Below, piece by piece: positions 9,759 through 19,002 of a DNA stretch of 51,989 nucleotides (positions are counted from its first letter, which is position 1; every line of letters begins with the position of its first letter). The notes under the pieces were generated by a model. The model did not search any database, was not told where the DNA came from, and saw only the letters and a program-made list of their open reading frames with translations. The DNA comes from Aestuariivirga sp. (GTDB lineage: Bacteria; Pseudomonadota; Alphaproteobacteria; Rhizobiales; Aestuariivirgaceae): the NCBI RefSeq assembly GCF_020252395.1, contig NZ_JADCDB010000034.1:1-51989 (forward strand), written 5' to 3'. Both the position numbers and the translations under genes were made by a program.

Positions 9759-12122
9759 ATGCTGGATTTATTGCGACGCAACACGGCCCCGCCCGCGAGC
9801 CGCATTCTGCGGCCGGGGGTGCGCACACTCCCGGAAAGAGTGGAACGATATCCCGTTCCGGGGGCGGGTTCGGTGGTGGTCGAGATCAAGGCGGGGGATG
9901 TGCTGCGCCTCACTGACATCGAAGGCGGACAGGGCTGCGAAGTGCTGTTCTGCGGGGCGGATGGCAGCTTCGACGTTGCAGCACTCGGCGCGAAGCCCGA
10001 TGGCACGGGCGAGGGATTGAAGGCCATCCTGTCACGCCAGGCTGGGGGTGCGGCCCGCACGCTGGGCGCGCTGCGCCGCCGCGGCATCGATCTTGCCAAG
10101 GCGCGCTCCGCGGGCCTGTTCAGCCAGGAGAGCCGGGCCGGAAACCATGCCGAACTGACGGTGGCGCGTGACGGGCTGGTGATTGTTGCCGTGCCCGGCG
10201 CCGACATGAACCCGGATGAACAGGACACCGCCACCCCCATCGAGTTGCAAATAACCCGCGCGGCGCCGCCCACGGGCAAGCAGTTCGACATCCTGCCTGA
10301 GCCGCTGGCCGATCCCATCCACGACATCCGCATCAGGGCAGCCACCGCGCAAGCCTACCTGGTCCGCGCCGGCGAATGGATCCAGGTGATCGACGTGTCG
10401 GGCCGTCAGTGCACGGATTTTCAGGCGCTGGCCGCGCGCAAGGTGGACAAGGGCCTCGACTATGCGCTGGACTCCACCGTGACGCGCACGCTGCTGGGCC
10501 GCAGCTACCCGGCACCGGGCCTTCCGTCGAAGGCCTTCGACCGCGAGTTCGAGCCCCTGGTCGAGATCGTGCAGGACACGGTGGGCCGCCACGATGCCTT
10601 CGCCACTGCCTGCAACAGCCGCTACTACGACGACATGGGCTATCCCGGCCACGTGAACTGCACCGAGAACTTCAACAAGGCGCTGGCGCCTTACGGTGTC
10701 GCCCCGCGCAAGGGCTGGGAAGCGATCAACTATTTCTACAACACCAACATCGATCACCAGAACCAGCTCTATCTCGACGAGCCATGGTCCAGGCCCGGCG
10801 ACTATGTGCTGATGCGGGCACTGACCGACATCGTCTGCGTCTCGTCCTCCTGCCCCGATGATATCGACGCGGCAAATGCCTGGGACCCGACCGACATCCA
10901 CATCCGCACTTATGCCGCAAAAGAAACCTTCCAGAGAGCAGTGGCCTATCGCATGACACCGGACGCCGACGCCCAACTGACCAAGCAGACCGCCTTCCAC
11001 GCGAGATTCTCCGCGCTCACCCGGAACTTCACGGAATATCGCGGCTACTGGCTGCCCACGCGATTCAACAATGACGGCCCGATCGAGGAATACTGGGCGG
11101 CGCGCGAGAAATGCGTGGTGATGGACTTGTCGCCCTTGCGCAAGTTCGAGGTGACGGGCCCCGATGCCGAGGCGCTGATGCAATATTGCGTGACGCGCGA
11201 CATCCGCAAGCTCGCCACCGGGCATGTGGTCTACACCGCCATGTGCTACGAAAACGGCGGCATGATCGACGACGGCACGGTGTTCCGGCTGGGCCCCAAC
11301 AACTTCCGCTGGATCGGCGGCGACGACTATTCCGGTATCTGGCTGCGCGAGCAGGCGGAGAAGATGGGCTACAAGGTGTGGGTGCGCTCCTCCACCGACC
11401 AGCTGCACAACATTGCGGTGCAGGGTCCCAACAGCCGCGACCTGCTGAAGGAGATCATCTGGACGCCGCCTGCGCAGCCGTCGATGGCTGAGCTCGAGTG
11501 GTTCCGCTTCACGCCTGCCCGCATCGGCCACTTCGAAGGTGCGCCCATCGTCGTCTCGCGCACCGGCTACACCGGCGAGCTCGGCTATGAGATCTTCTGC
11601 CACCCGAAGGATGCCAATGCCGTCTTCGACGCGGTGTGGAACGCCGGCCAGAAATATGGGCTGAAGCCGATGGGCCTCGAGGCCCTCGACATGGTGAGGA
11701 TCGAGGCGGGCCTGATCTTCGCGCATTACGAGTTCGACTCCGAGACCGACCCCTTCGAGGCGGGCATCGGCTTTGCTGTGCCGCTCAAGACCAAGGCGGA
11801 TGACTTCATCGGCAGGCAAGCCTTGATCAAGCGCAAGGAGCATCCGCGCCGCAAGCTGGTGGGCATCGAGATCGACTCGAACGAGGCCGTGGGCCACGGC
11901 GACTGCGTGCACATCGGCCGTGCCCAGGTGGGCGTGGTGACGAGTTCCATGCGCTCGCCCATCCTCGGCAAGAACATCGCGCTCGCAAGGGTCGATGCGC
12001 TGAACGCGGACCTCGGCACCGAGGTGGAAATCGGCAAGCTCGACGGGCGCCAGAAGCGGCTGCCGGCGAAGATCGTGAAGTTCGCGGCCTATGGCCCGGA
12101 CAAGACCAGGCCGAGATCCTAA
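9759..12122 (+). CDS. tdm: trimethylamine N-oxide demethylase
   Basis: A 787-residue two-domain enzyme that splits TMAO into dimethylamine and formaldehyde. The N-terminal half is a DUF1989 zinc domain. Cys285, His298, Cys301 and Cys365 have exactly the spacing (13, 3, 64) I recall for the three-Cys one-His zinc site of Methylocella silvestris Tdm. The C-terminal half (from about residue 410) is a GcvT-type tetrahydrofolate-binding domain, thought to capture the formaldehyde. ATG 9759 follows GGGAAGGG at good spacing; an upstream extension of the frame crosses the promoter region and was not used. It heads the tdm-dmmDABC-tmm block. Confidence 0.93.
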   Translation: MLDLLRRNTAPPASRILRPGVRTLPERVERYPVPGAGSVVVEIKAGDVLRLTDIEGGQGCEVLFCGADGSFDVAALGAKPDGTGEGLKAILSRQAGGAARTLGALRRRGIDLAKARSAGLFSQESRAGNHAELTVARDGLVIVAVPGADMNPDEQDTATPIELQITRAAPPTGKQFDILPEPLADPIHDIRIRAATAQAYLVRAGEWIQVIDVSGRQCTDFQALAARKVDKGLDYALDSTVTRTLLGRSYPAPGLPSKAFDREFEPLVEIVQDTVGRHDAFATACNSRYYDDMGYPGHVNCTENFNKALAPYGVAPRKGWEAINYFYNTNIDHQNQLYLDEPWSRPGDYVLMRALTDIVCVSSSCPDDIDAANAWDPTDIHIRTYAAKETFQRAVAYRMTPDADAQLTKQTAFHARFSALTRNFTEYRGYWLPTRFNNDGPIEEYWAAREKCVVMDLSPLRKFEVTGPDAEALMQYCVTRDIRKLATGHVVYTAMCYENGGMIDDGTVFRLGPNNFRWIGGDDYSGIWLREQAEKMGYKVWVRSSTDQLHNIAVQGPNSRDLLKEIIWTPPAQPSMAELEWFRFTPARIGHFEGAPIVVSRTGYTGELGYEIFCHPKDANAVFDAVWNAGQKYGLKPMGLEALDMVRIEAGLIFAHYEFDSETDPFEAGIGFAVPLKTKADDFIGRQALIKRKEHPRRKLVGIEIDSNEAVGHGDCVHIGRAQVGVVTSSMRSPILGKNIALARVDALNADLGTEVEIGKLDGRQKRLPAKIVKFAAYGPDKTRPRS

Positions 12123-12261
12123 GGGATGATCCGCTTGGTTAAATCGCCGCACGGCGATGCTGCGCCTTTCCGCAGCAGTCTCTGCGTGCTTCACGGCGCG
12201 CAGTCCGGGCGCAATTCCTTCGCAACACTTTTCCCGCATGAGACGACTTGCGCTTCTCTGA

Positions 12262-12301
12262 TTCCTGTGTACAGTTCGGAAAAAATAATTCCATACAGGA
12301 A
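12262..12301. promoter_or_regulatory. inverted repeat before dmmD, candidate operator
   Basis: TTCCTGT (12262-12268) and ACAGGAA (12295-12301) form an inverted repeat with an AT-rich centre, ending 18 bases before the dmmD start and touching its ribosome binding site. The 197-base gap after tdm and this AT-rich stretch suggest dmmDABC-tmm has its own promoter. Confidence 0.4.
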
Positions 12302-12319
12302 ACACAGAGGAGGAGACTG

Positions 12320-13453
12320 ATGCCGCTTTCCTGGAGATTCTCGGTCCTTGGCGACCGTCACCGTGCGCTGGGCTCGAAGCTCGAAGACTGGAGCGGCATG
12401 GGCACCGCCTGGACCTATGACAAAGACATTTACGAGGAGCACATCGCGGTCCGCACCAAGGCCGGCCTCATGGATGTCTCGGGCCTGAAGAAGGTCCACC
12501 TTGTCGGCCCGCATGCGATCGCGGTGCTCGACTACATCACCACCCGCGATCTCACCAAGGTCTATCCCGGCAAGTCCGTCTATGCCTGCATGCTCAACGA
12601 GCGCGGCATGTTCACGGACGACTGCATCGTCTATCGCACGGGGCCCAACAGCTGGATGCTGGTCCACGGCTCCGGCTCGGCGCATGAGGAAGTGGTGAAG
12701 CAGGCCATGGGCCGCAACGTGGCCGTCCTCTTCGACGACGATCTCCACGACCTCTCGCTGCAGGGCCCGGTCGCCGTCGATTTCCTCGCCCAGCACGTGC
12801 CGGGCATCCGCGACCTCAAGTATTTCCACCACATGCAGACGACGCTGTTCGGCGCGCCCGTGATGATCTCGCGCACCGGCTACACCGGCGAGCGCGGCTA
12901 CGAGATCTTCTGCCGCGGCCAAGATGCTCCGATGATCTGGGACACGATCCTCGACAAGGGCAAGCCGATGGGCATCATCCCCGTGTGCTTCAGTGTGCTC
13001 GACATGCTGCGCGTCGAGAGCTACCTGCTGTTCTATCCTTACGACAATTCGCAGATATACCCCTTCCCCGATCAGATCCCGGGCGACTCGCTGTGGGAGC
13101 TCGGCCTCGACTTCACCGTCAGCCCCGGCAAGACCGGCTTCCGCGGCGCCGAAGAGCACTACAAGCTCAAGGGCAAGGAGCGCTTCAAGATCTTCGGCGT
13201 GCTGGTCGAACATGACGGTCCGGTGGACCTGGGCGACGAGGTCTGGGCCGACGGCCGCAAGGTCGGCGTCGTCACCTGCCCCAGCTATTCGAAACTCACC
13301 AAGAAGAGCATGGGCATTGCCCGCCTCGAAGTTCCCTATGCCAAGCAAGGCACGCCGCTTGAAATCCGCGGCAAGAACGTGAAGGCCAAGGCCGTCGCCC
13401 ACACCATCACCTTCGATGACCCGGAAAAGAAAAAGCGGACCGCAGTCGGTTAA
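12320..13453 (+). CDS. dmmD: GcvT-family folate-binding protein of dimethylamine oxidation
   Basis: A 377-residue GcvT/aminomethyltransferase-fold protein, similar to the C-terminal domain of Tdm: the stretch ISRTGYTGE..GYEIFC occurs in both. It is the first gene of the dmmDABC order described for dimethylamine monooxygenase clusters. By family it should bind tetrahydrofolate and may pass the formaldehyde released by DmmABC to 5,10-methylene-THF; this role is inferred. The start ATG 12320 has a strong GGAGGAGGAG upstream. The next gene follows after 15 bases. Confidence 0.88.
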   Translation: MPLSWRFSVLGDRHRALGSKLEDWSGMGTAWTYDKDIYEEHIAVRTKAGLMDVSGLKKVHLVGPHAIAVLDYITTRDLTKVYPGKSVYACMLNERGMFTDDCIVYRTGPNSWMLVHGSGSAHEEVVKQAMGRNVAVLFDDDLHDLSLQGPVAVDFLAQHVPGIRDLKYFHHMQTTLFGAPVMISRTGYTGERGYEIFCRGQDAPMIWDTILDKGKPMGIIPVCFSVLDMLRVESYLLFYPYDNSQIYPFPDQIPGDSLWELGLDFTVSPGKTGFRGAEEHYKLKGKERFKIFGVLVEHDGPVDLGDEVWADGRKVGVVTCPSYSKLTKKSMGIARLEVPYAKQGTPLEIRGKNVKAKAVAHTITFDDPEKKKRTAVG

Positions 13454-13468
13454 GGAGCAACGGGGCGG

Positions 13469-14074
13469 ATGCTCGTAGCAGGTATCAAGAGCCGCCCGGT
13501 GTACGGCGGGCTGAACGTCGACACCCACGCCAAGCGGCACCTCTTCGCCCTCGAGGGCGAAGGGGCGCTCGCCCTGATGGACCAGGTCAAGGCGGTGGGG
13601 CCGGACTTCCTTGAGCACAGCGACATCCTCTATGTCGCTGCTGCCTCGGCGGCGCATGAACATGACAAGGCGCTGGCGAAGCTGGGCGCCGATACGCTGT
13701 GGGTGGCGCCCACCATTCCGGTGCTGCTCAACCGGCTCAACGTCATGCTCGGCCAGGCCCACATGGGCACCCACATCTATCTCTCAGGGACAGAGGGCTT
13801 CATCGGCCAGGCCCAGCAGGTGGCGATGAACCACGGCGTCGATCCGGCCTCGCTTCACAAGGAGCACCGCGGCTCCACCGCCCGGCGCGTGCAATGCGTG
13901 CACTGCAAGGGCATCACCGACAATGTCACCACCAGCCCCTACACCTGCAGTGCCTGCGGGTTGCCGCTTCTGGTGCGTGACCATTACTCGCGCCGCCTCG
14001 GCGCCTTTCAGGGCGTCAATATCGATGCGGAGGAACCTGGCACGGCGCCCAAGCCCCAGGAATTGTTCCCGTGA
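13469..14074 (+). CDS. dmmA: dimethylamine monooxygenase subunit DmmA
   Basis: A 201-residue subunit of the three-component dimethylamine monooxygenase. The C-terminal third has a zinc-ribbon-like arrangement, C-x2-C (CVHC) and C-x2-C (CSAC) 17 residues apart, followed by DHYSRRLGAFQGV. The N-terminal part has an alpha/beta pattern without an obvious catalytic motif. It is identified mainly by this ribbon and by position between dmmD and dmmB. Its TGA overlaps the GTG start of dmmB by four bases, as expected for subunits made in fixed ratio. Confidence 0.85.
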   Translation: MLVAGIKSRPVYGGLNVDTHAKRHLFALEGEGALALMDQVKAVGPDFLEHSDILYVAAASAAHEHDKALAKLGADTLWVAPTIPVLLNRLNVMLGQAHMGTHIYLSGTEGFIGQAQQVAMNHGVDPASLHKEHRGSTARRVQCVHCKGITDNVTTSPYTCSACGLPLLVRDHYSRRLGAFQGVNIDAEEPGTAPKPQELFP

Positions 14075-15036
14075 CCATCAACACCGAAATGAAGGTCCGC
14101 GTGGCCAAGGTCACGCAGGTTGCCGACAAGGTGAAGCGCTTCCGCTTCGAGCGCGTTGACGGCGAGCCGATGCCGGTCTTCTCCGGCGGCGCCCACGTCA
14201 TCGTCTCGATGCGCGACGGCAAGGCGCTGCGCCGCAATCCGTATTCGCTCATGTCCTCGCCGGAAGACACCAAGGGCTATGAAATCAGCGTGCTGCGCGT
14301 CGAAAACTCGCGCGGCGGCTCCGCTTTCCTGCACGAGACGCTGAAGGAGGGCGACGAGCTCGTCCTCAGCCAGCCGGTCAACCTTTTCCCCTTCGACCAG
14401 CGGGCCAAGAAGCACATCATGATGGCGGGCGGCATCGGCATCACCCCCTTCCTTGCCATGATGGACCAGATGGAGCGCGAGGGTAAAAACTTCGAACTCC
14501 ATTACGCGGTCCGGACGCGCACCCACGGCGCCTACTGGAAGGACCTGCAGCAGCGCTATGGCGCGCACCGCGTGAAAGTCTACTGCGACGCGGAGAATCT
14601 CTTTATCCCCGTCGAGAAGATCCTCGCCAACCAGCCGCTCGGCACGCATCTCTATGTTTGCGGCCCCGCCGGCATGATCAATGGCGTGCTCGGCAAGGCG
14701 CGCGACATGGGCTGGCCGAAGCAGAATCTCCATTCCGAGGAATTCCTCGCCCCGCCGCCCGGCAAAGCCTTCCAGGTGAAGCTGGCGAAGTCCAGCCGCG
14801 CCATCGACGTGGCGCCCCATCAGTCGATCCTCGAGGCGCTCGAAGCCAATGGCGTGGATGCGCCCTATCTCTGCCGCGGCGGCGCCTGCGGCCAGTGCGA
14901 GACGGGTGTCGTCTCCTGTGACGGCGCGCTCGAGCACAACGACCATTTCCTCGAGCCCGACGACAAGGCCTCGGGCAGGAAGATCATGATCTGCGTCTCG
15001 CGCATCAAGGGCAACGAGGTTACCCTCGACCTCTAG
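14071..15036 (+). CDS. dmmB: dimethylamine monooxygenase reductase subunit (PDR/VanB-type)
   Basis: A 321-residue electron-transfer component with three domains in order: a flavin-binding barrel (NPYSLMS motif near residue 53), an NAD(P)-binding domain (GGIGITPF and later CGPAGM) and a C-terminal plant-type [2Fe-2S] ferredoxin domain (C-x4-C-x2-C in CRGGACGQC, last Cys near ICVS). This matches phthalate dioxygenase reductase-like proteins and DmmB. It would pass electrons from NADPH to the heme subunit. GTG 14071 overlaps the dmmA stop as GTGA. Confidence 0.92.
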   Translation: MTINTEMKVRVAKVTQVADKVKRFRFERVDGEPMPVFSGGAHVIVSMRDGKALRRNPYSLMSSPEDTKGYEISVLRVENSRGGSAFLHETLKEGDELVLSQPVNLFPFDQRAKKHIMMAGGIGITPFLAMMDQMEREGKNFELHYAVRTRTHGAYWKDLQQRYGAHRVKVYCDAENLFIPVEKILANQPLGTHLYVCGPAGMINGVLGKARDMGWPKQNLHSEEFLAPPPGKAFQVKLAKSSRAIDVAPHQSILEALEANGVDAPYLCRGGACGQCETGVVSCDGALEHNDHFLEPDDKASGRKIMICVSRIKGNEVTLDL

Positions 15037-15047
15037 GAGTTCAGCCG

Positions 15048-16091
15048 ATGAACATCAAATTCAAGACCGAATCCTTCCGCAACGACTACACTTTCAAGAA
15101 CTCGGCCGAAGCGATCCGCCGCTTCCCCTTCCCGTTCAACGAAGACAAGTACATGTACTCGGTGAACATGGAACCGCATGTTCCGGCAGGCCCTCCGGGA
15201 CATGCCTATAACAAGCCCATCGACGTCGACGAGCATTACGTGGCCGAGATGCATGACCGTGCGATGGTGCTGAAGGAGGACCCGCTGCGCTACCAGGCGC
15301 TGCCGCACATGATGGCGGCCCAGTGGGACACGCTCGAACTCCTGATGGAAGCCCAGGCGGCGGGATACCCCGAGCACTTCACGCTGGAAAGGAACGGCGG
15401 CCAGTGGCGCTGGATCAACCGCCCCATGGGAATCGACCAGACCTTCACCTTCGGCGATGCCTCGACCCTGCCGATGGAGCCGCTCGAATTCATCACCCGC
15501 CAGGCCCAGGGCGATTTCGTCATCGTCGACCAGCGTGACGGCCAGCTGTGGTGCGACGCCGGCATGGTGACGACCCAGGCCGACTGGTCGCTCGACTTCG
15601 ACATCGGCATGAACTTCCATGAATGGCATGGGCCCGTGCCGCTGGCCCACGAGATCGGCGTGTTCGACCGCGCGCTGAAGTTCCTGCTGAACCTCCAGCA
15701 GGGCAAGCCGGTGCGCCGCCTCAACTGGACCATGACCATCAACCCGCGCCTCGATACGAGCCCCGAGAATTATCACAAGTGGGGCCCGGACCGCGCCACC
15801 GTCACACCGGAGAATGTCGGCAACAAGGTGCACCTGCGCTGCGAATTGCAGTCGCTGTGGCGCTTGCCGCGGTCCAACGCCATCCTCTTCGTCATCCGCT
15901 GCTATCTCATCAAGATGGAAGAACTGGTAACCGTGCCCAAATGGGCGCGCCGCTTCCACCGCGTGCTCCGCGACCTGCCGCCGGAGCTGGTGGACTACAA
16001 GGGTCTGACCCGCTACCGCCCGGCCACTGTCGGGTGGCTGTCGAGATTCGATGACGGCCAGCCGACCTCGCCCGGAATCTATCCGGAGTGA
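15048..16091 (+). CDS. dmmC: dimethylamine monooxygenase heme subunit (DUF3445, oxidative N-demethylase)
   Basis: A 347-residue DUF3445 protein. Members of this family are heme-dependent oxidative N-demethylases with a PAS-like fold; in dmm clusters this is the catalytic subunit converting dimethylamine to methylamine and formaldehyde. Family features seen include the N-terminal [13 protein letters not shown] and the RIE-like histidine-rich centre [12 protein letters not shown], plus the late [16 protein letters not shown] 15048 follows AGGAG that overlaps the dmmB stop. The next gene, tmm, begins 34 bases later. Confidence 0.9.
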   Translation: MNIKFKTESFRNDYTFKNSAEAIRRFPFPFNEDKYMYSVNMEPHVPAGPPGHAYNKPIDVDEHYVAEMHDRAMVLKEDPLRYQALPHMMAAQWDTLELLMEAQAAGYPEHFTLERNGGQWRWINRPMGIDQTFTFGDASTLPMEPLEFITRQAQGDFVIVDQRDGQLWCDAGMVTTQADWSLDFDIGMNFHEWHGPVPLAHEIGVFDRALKFLLNLQQGKPVRRLNWTMTINPRLDTSPENYHKWGPDRATVTPENVGNKVHLRCELQSLWRLPRSNAILFVIRCYLIKMEELVTVPKWARRFHRVLRDLPPELVDYKGLTRYRPATVGWLSRFDDGQPTSPGIYPE

Positions 16092-16125
16092 AGGCAGGCG
16101 GAAAGAAAAGCACCAGGGAGCTAAC

Positions 16126-17466
16126 ATGACGAAAGTTGCAGTTGTCGGCGCAGGCCCGTCGGGCCTGGCGGCGCTTCGCGCCTTCCAGTCCGCGAAGAAG
16201 AAGGGGGCCAAGATCCCCGAGGTCGTCTGCTTCGAGAAGCAGGATGATTGGGGCGGCTTGTGGAAATATACCTGGCGCACCGGGCTCGATGAGTTTGGCG
16301 AGCCCGTGCACTGCTCCATGTACCGCTATTTGTGGTCCAACGGCCCCAAGGAATGCCTGGAATTCGCCGACTACACCTTCGAGGAACATTTCGGCAAGCC
16401 GATCCCGTCCTATCCGCCGCGCGCCGTGCTGTGGGACTATATTGTTGGCCGCGTGAAGAAGGCGGGCGTCAGGAAGTGGATCCGCTTCAACACGCCCGTG
16501 CGCATGGTGGAGTACGACAAGAAGAAGAAGAAGTTCTCCGTCACCTCGCACGACCGCGTGAAGGACGTGATGAAGACGGAGGAGTTCGACTACGTGATCT
16601 GCGCGTCGGGCCACTTCTCGACGCCGAACGTGCCCTTCTTCCCCGGACTCGACACGTTCAACGGCCGCGTGCTGCACGCCCATGACTTCCGCGATGCGCT
16701 GGAGTTCAAGGGTAAGGACATCCTGATCGTCGGCCGCAGCTATTCGGCCGAAGACATCGGCTCGCAGTGCTGGAAGTATGGCGCGAAGTCGGTGACCACC
16801 ACCTACCGCTCGAAGCCCATGGGCTTCAACTGGCCGAAGAACTTCGAGGAGCACCCGCTGCTGCAGAAGGTCGAGGGAAAGACGGCCTATTTCAAGGATG
16901 GCAGCAAGAAGGATGTGGACGCCATCATACTCTGCACCGGCTACCAGCACCACTTCCCTTATTTACCGGAGGACCTGCGCCTCAAGACCGCGAACCGCCT
17001 GTGGCCGGAGAACCTCTACAAGGGAGTGGTCTGGCAAGATAACCCGCGCTTCTTCTACATCGGCATGCAGGACCAGTTCTACACCTTCAACATGTTCGAC
17101 GCACAAGCCTGGTACGTGCGCGACATCATCCTCGGCCGTATCAAGCTGCCCAAGGCCGATGCCATGAAGAAGGACTGGAAGAAGTGGCTGAGGCGCGAGA
17201 AGAAGCTCGAGAATGCCGAGCAGATGATCTGGTTCCAGGGCGACTACGTCAAGGAACTGATCGAGGCGACGGATTATCCGACCTTCGACATCGAGGGCGT
17301 CAACAGGACTTTCATGGACTGGGAGCACCACAAGATGGATGACATCATGGGCTTCCGCAACAACGCCTACAAGTCGCTGATGACAGGCACCATGAGCCCC
17401 AAGCACCACACCCCGTGGAAGGACGCGCTGGACGATTCGCTCGAGACCTATCTGGCGAACAAGTAA
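16126..17466 (+). CDS. tmm: trimethylamine monooxygenase (flavin-containing monooxygenase)
   Basis: A 446-residue FAD- and NADPH-dependent enzyme that oxidises trimethylamine to TMAO. The FAD site is GAGPSG (residues 8-13), the FMO signature is F-x-G-x3-H-x3-F at 178-188, and the NADPH site is GRSYSAED at 203-210. Length and the C-terminal [17 protein letters not shown] region are typical of bacterial Tmm. ATG 16126 is preceded by CAGGGAG. It is last in the operon and is followed by a strong terminator. It supplies the substrate for Tdm at the head of the cluster. Confidence 0.95.
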   Translation: MTKVAVVGAGPSGLAALRAFQSAKKKGAKIPEVVCFEKQDDWGGLWKYTWRTGLDEFGEPVHCSMYRYLWSNGPKECLEFADYTFEEHFGKPIPSYPPRAVLWDYIVGRVKKAGVRKWIRFNTPVRMVEYDKKKKKFSVTSHDRVKDVMKTEEFDYVICASGHFSTPNVPFFPGLDTFNGRVLHAHDFRDALEFKGKDILIVGRSYSAEDIGSQCWKYGAKSVTTTYRSKPMGFNWPKNFEEHPLLQKVEGKTAYFKDGSKKDVDAIILCTGYQHHFPYLPEDLRLKTANRLWPENLYKGVVWQDNPRFFYIGMQDQFYTFNMFDAQAWYVRDIILGRIKLPKADAMKKDWKKWLRREKKLENAEQMIWFQGDYVKELIEATDYPTFDIEGVNRTFMDWEHHKMDDIMGFRNNAYKSLMTGTMSPKHHTPWKDALDDSLETYLANK

Positions 17467-17495
17467 GTCTGCAGCTGGAGTTCGAACACGCATCG

Positions 17496-17523
17496 TCGCC
17501 GGGCCACGCGCCCGGCGATTTTT
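17496..17523 (+). terminator. rho-independent terminator of the dmm-tmm operon
   Basis: A nine-base-pair GC-rich stem, TCGCCGGGC (17496-17504) with GCCCGGCGA (17510-17518), a five-base loop and a run of five T. It lies 30 bases after the tmm stop and separates this operon from the convergent che operon. Confidence 0.85.
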
Positions 17524-17716
17524 CCTGGGGAGGCGGTTCGCCACTCCTCCACTCGTGCGTCATCCCGGCTTCGAAAGGGAGATGGTCTCGATGGCGGTGC
17601 GCGGTGGGATGCAAGGTGTTCAGCGATGCATTTCACTGCACCTCACCGACCCCAACTGCGCCGGGGCCCGTTCCCCTCCCGCCTTACGGGTGGGTGAAAA
17701 CGATCGAGCACGTCAA

Positions 17717-18076
17717 TCAAGCGTCCGAGAACAGCTCGTAGCTATCCGTCTCCGCCTTCGCCGCGTGGCCCGTCCCGCGGGAGAGGCGTTGGGCAAGGCT
17801 GGCGAGCTTGATGCCGTGGACGGAGGCGAGACCGTCGATCTTGCATTCCGGCGGGGCGAGTCCTGCGGTGTTGGCGGCGAACTGGGCAAGCGCCAGCAGC
17901 GTCTGGTTCAGGATGTCGAGGAGTTGCAGGTTCTGGATCGAGCGCGCATCGAGGACGCCGGCATGGCGCTCGATCATGTCGTCCACCGTGGCCTCCATGT
18001 CGGCGGCCATCAGCTGCAGAGCGCCGAGCTCATGCGAGAGCTGGGCGAGGATGATGGGCAGCGGCAATTTGCTCAT
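17717..18076 (-). CDS. cheT: small chemotaxis protein, CheT-like
   Basis: A 119-residue, mostly helical protein with no transmembrane segment. It occupies the last position of the operon, directly after cheD, as CheT does in Sinorhizobium meliloti. Residues D54-x3-Q58 (LDILNQ) match the DxxxQ motif used by CheZ-type phosphatases, so a role in removing phosphate from a CheY protein is possible. The assignment rests on position, size and this motif. The ATG follows the cheD stop by one base. Confidence 0.7.
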   Translation of the reverse strand: MSKLPLPIILAQLSHELGALQLMAADMEATVDDMIERHAGVLDARSIQNLQLLDILNQTLLALAQFAANTAGLAPPECKIDGLASVHGIKLASLAQRLSRGTGHAAKAETDSYELFSDA

Positions 18077-18077
18077 G

Positions 18078-18602
18078 TCAGAACAGCTCCAGGTCGCCCG
18101 CGGTGGGCAGGACAGGATCGGCGAGCGGCTTTTCTTCCACCGCGCGGACAAGCTTCTGAATCACCCGGCCCGAAGCCGGCCAGAACTGGATGCGCCGCCC
18201 GGTTTCGCCGCCGAGGCTGCCGCCGGTGACGGCAATGCCCTCGCGCCTGAGGAAGTCCTGCGCGAATTTCGCATTGGTGGCGCCGATGTCGCCCAGCCCC
18301 TGCATGGTGCGCGCGCCGCCGAACAGCTTGGCTTCCAGCCGGTGGCGCGCCGCACCCTTCTTGAGCAGGCCGTTGATCAGCAGTTCCATGAGGTGCACGC
18401 CGTGGCGCGAGAAGAGCGGCGCGGCCGCGGCATCCCCCGGCAGCAGGAAGTGGTTCATGCCGCCGACTTCCGCAACCGGATCATTGATGCAGGCCGCCAC
18501 GCAGGAGCCGAGCAGTGTGGATATGGAGAGCGCCTTGTCGCCGCTCACGTGATATTCGCCCTGCACGATGTTAATGCGGGCATGATGGCCTGGATGCTGC
18601 AT
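18078..18602 (-). CDS. cheD: chemoreceptor glutamine deamidase
   Basis: A 174-residue CheD that deamidates glutamine side chains of chemoreceptors. The catalytic Cys lies in STLLGSCVAACI and the catalytic His in GGMNHFLLPG; the Thr contribution is in GATNAKF. ATG 18602 was chosen because it shares one base with the upstream stop (TGATG) and begins just before the conserved domain; the longer frame upstream is only antisense overlap with cheY2. Confidence 0.92.
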   Translation of the reverse strand: MQHPGHHARINIVQGEYHVSGDKALSISTLLGSCVAACINDPVAEVGGMNHFLLPGDAAAAPLFSRHGVHLMELLINGLLKKGAARHRLEAKLFGGARTMQGLGDIGATNAKFAQDFLRREGIAVTGGSLGGETGRRIQFWPASGRVIQKLVRAVEEKPLADPVLPTAGDLELF

Positions 18603-18991
18603 CAGACGAGCTTTCCCACCACCGCCTCGATGGCGGCCTTGAGCGTTGCCGTCGTGAAGGGCTTGGCGAGGAAATTGTTGAGGCCGTATTTCTTGCCCTC
18701 CTCGATCATCGCGCGGTCGCCCTTGCCGGTGACGAGAATGAAGCAGCACTGGCGCGTGGGCGCGTATTCGCGCAGAGCCTTCAGCAGCTGAAGCCCGTTG
18801 AGCTTGGGCATGTTCATGTCCGAGAACACGATGTGGCAGGGAGCCGCCATCATCAGTTGCAGCGCCTGCTCGCCATCGCCTGCCAGCACGGTGTTCTTGA
18901 TGCCGAGTTCGTTCAGTCCCTCGACGAGCAGCATGCGGCTGACCGAGGTATCGTCAACGACCATCACCTTGAGGTGCTGCGTATAGGGCAT
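18602..18991 (-). CDS. cheY2: response regulator CheY (second copy)
   Basis: A 129-residue single-domain receiver. The acidic pair D13-D14, phosphoacceptor D58 (FSDMNMP), the Thr in LVTGKGD and the Lys in AKPF are all present. Its place between cheB and cheD is that of CheY2 in S. meliloti, the regulator that acts on the flagellar motor there. ATG 18991 has CGGAGG upstream. It ends with a one-base overlap onto cheD. Confidence 0.92.
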   Translation of the reverse strand: MPYTQHLKVMVVDDTSVSRMLLVEGLNELGIKNTVLAGDGEQALQLMMAAPCHIVFSDMNMPKLNGLQLLKALREYAPTRQCCFILVTGKGDRAMIEEGKKYGLNNFLAKPFTTATLKAAIEAVVGKLV

Positions 18992-19002
18992 TGGAGCCTC
19001 CG

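Noticed and set aside
10032-12305. Very long open frame (757 codons) antisense to tdm
   Set aside because: High-GC genes give long antisense frames. It has no family features, no ribosome binding site, and its codons mirror the conserved tdm sequence.
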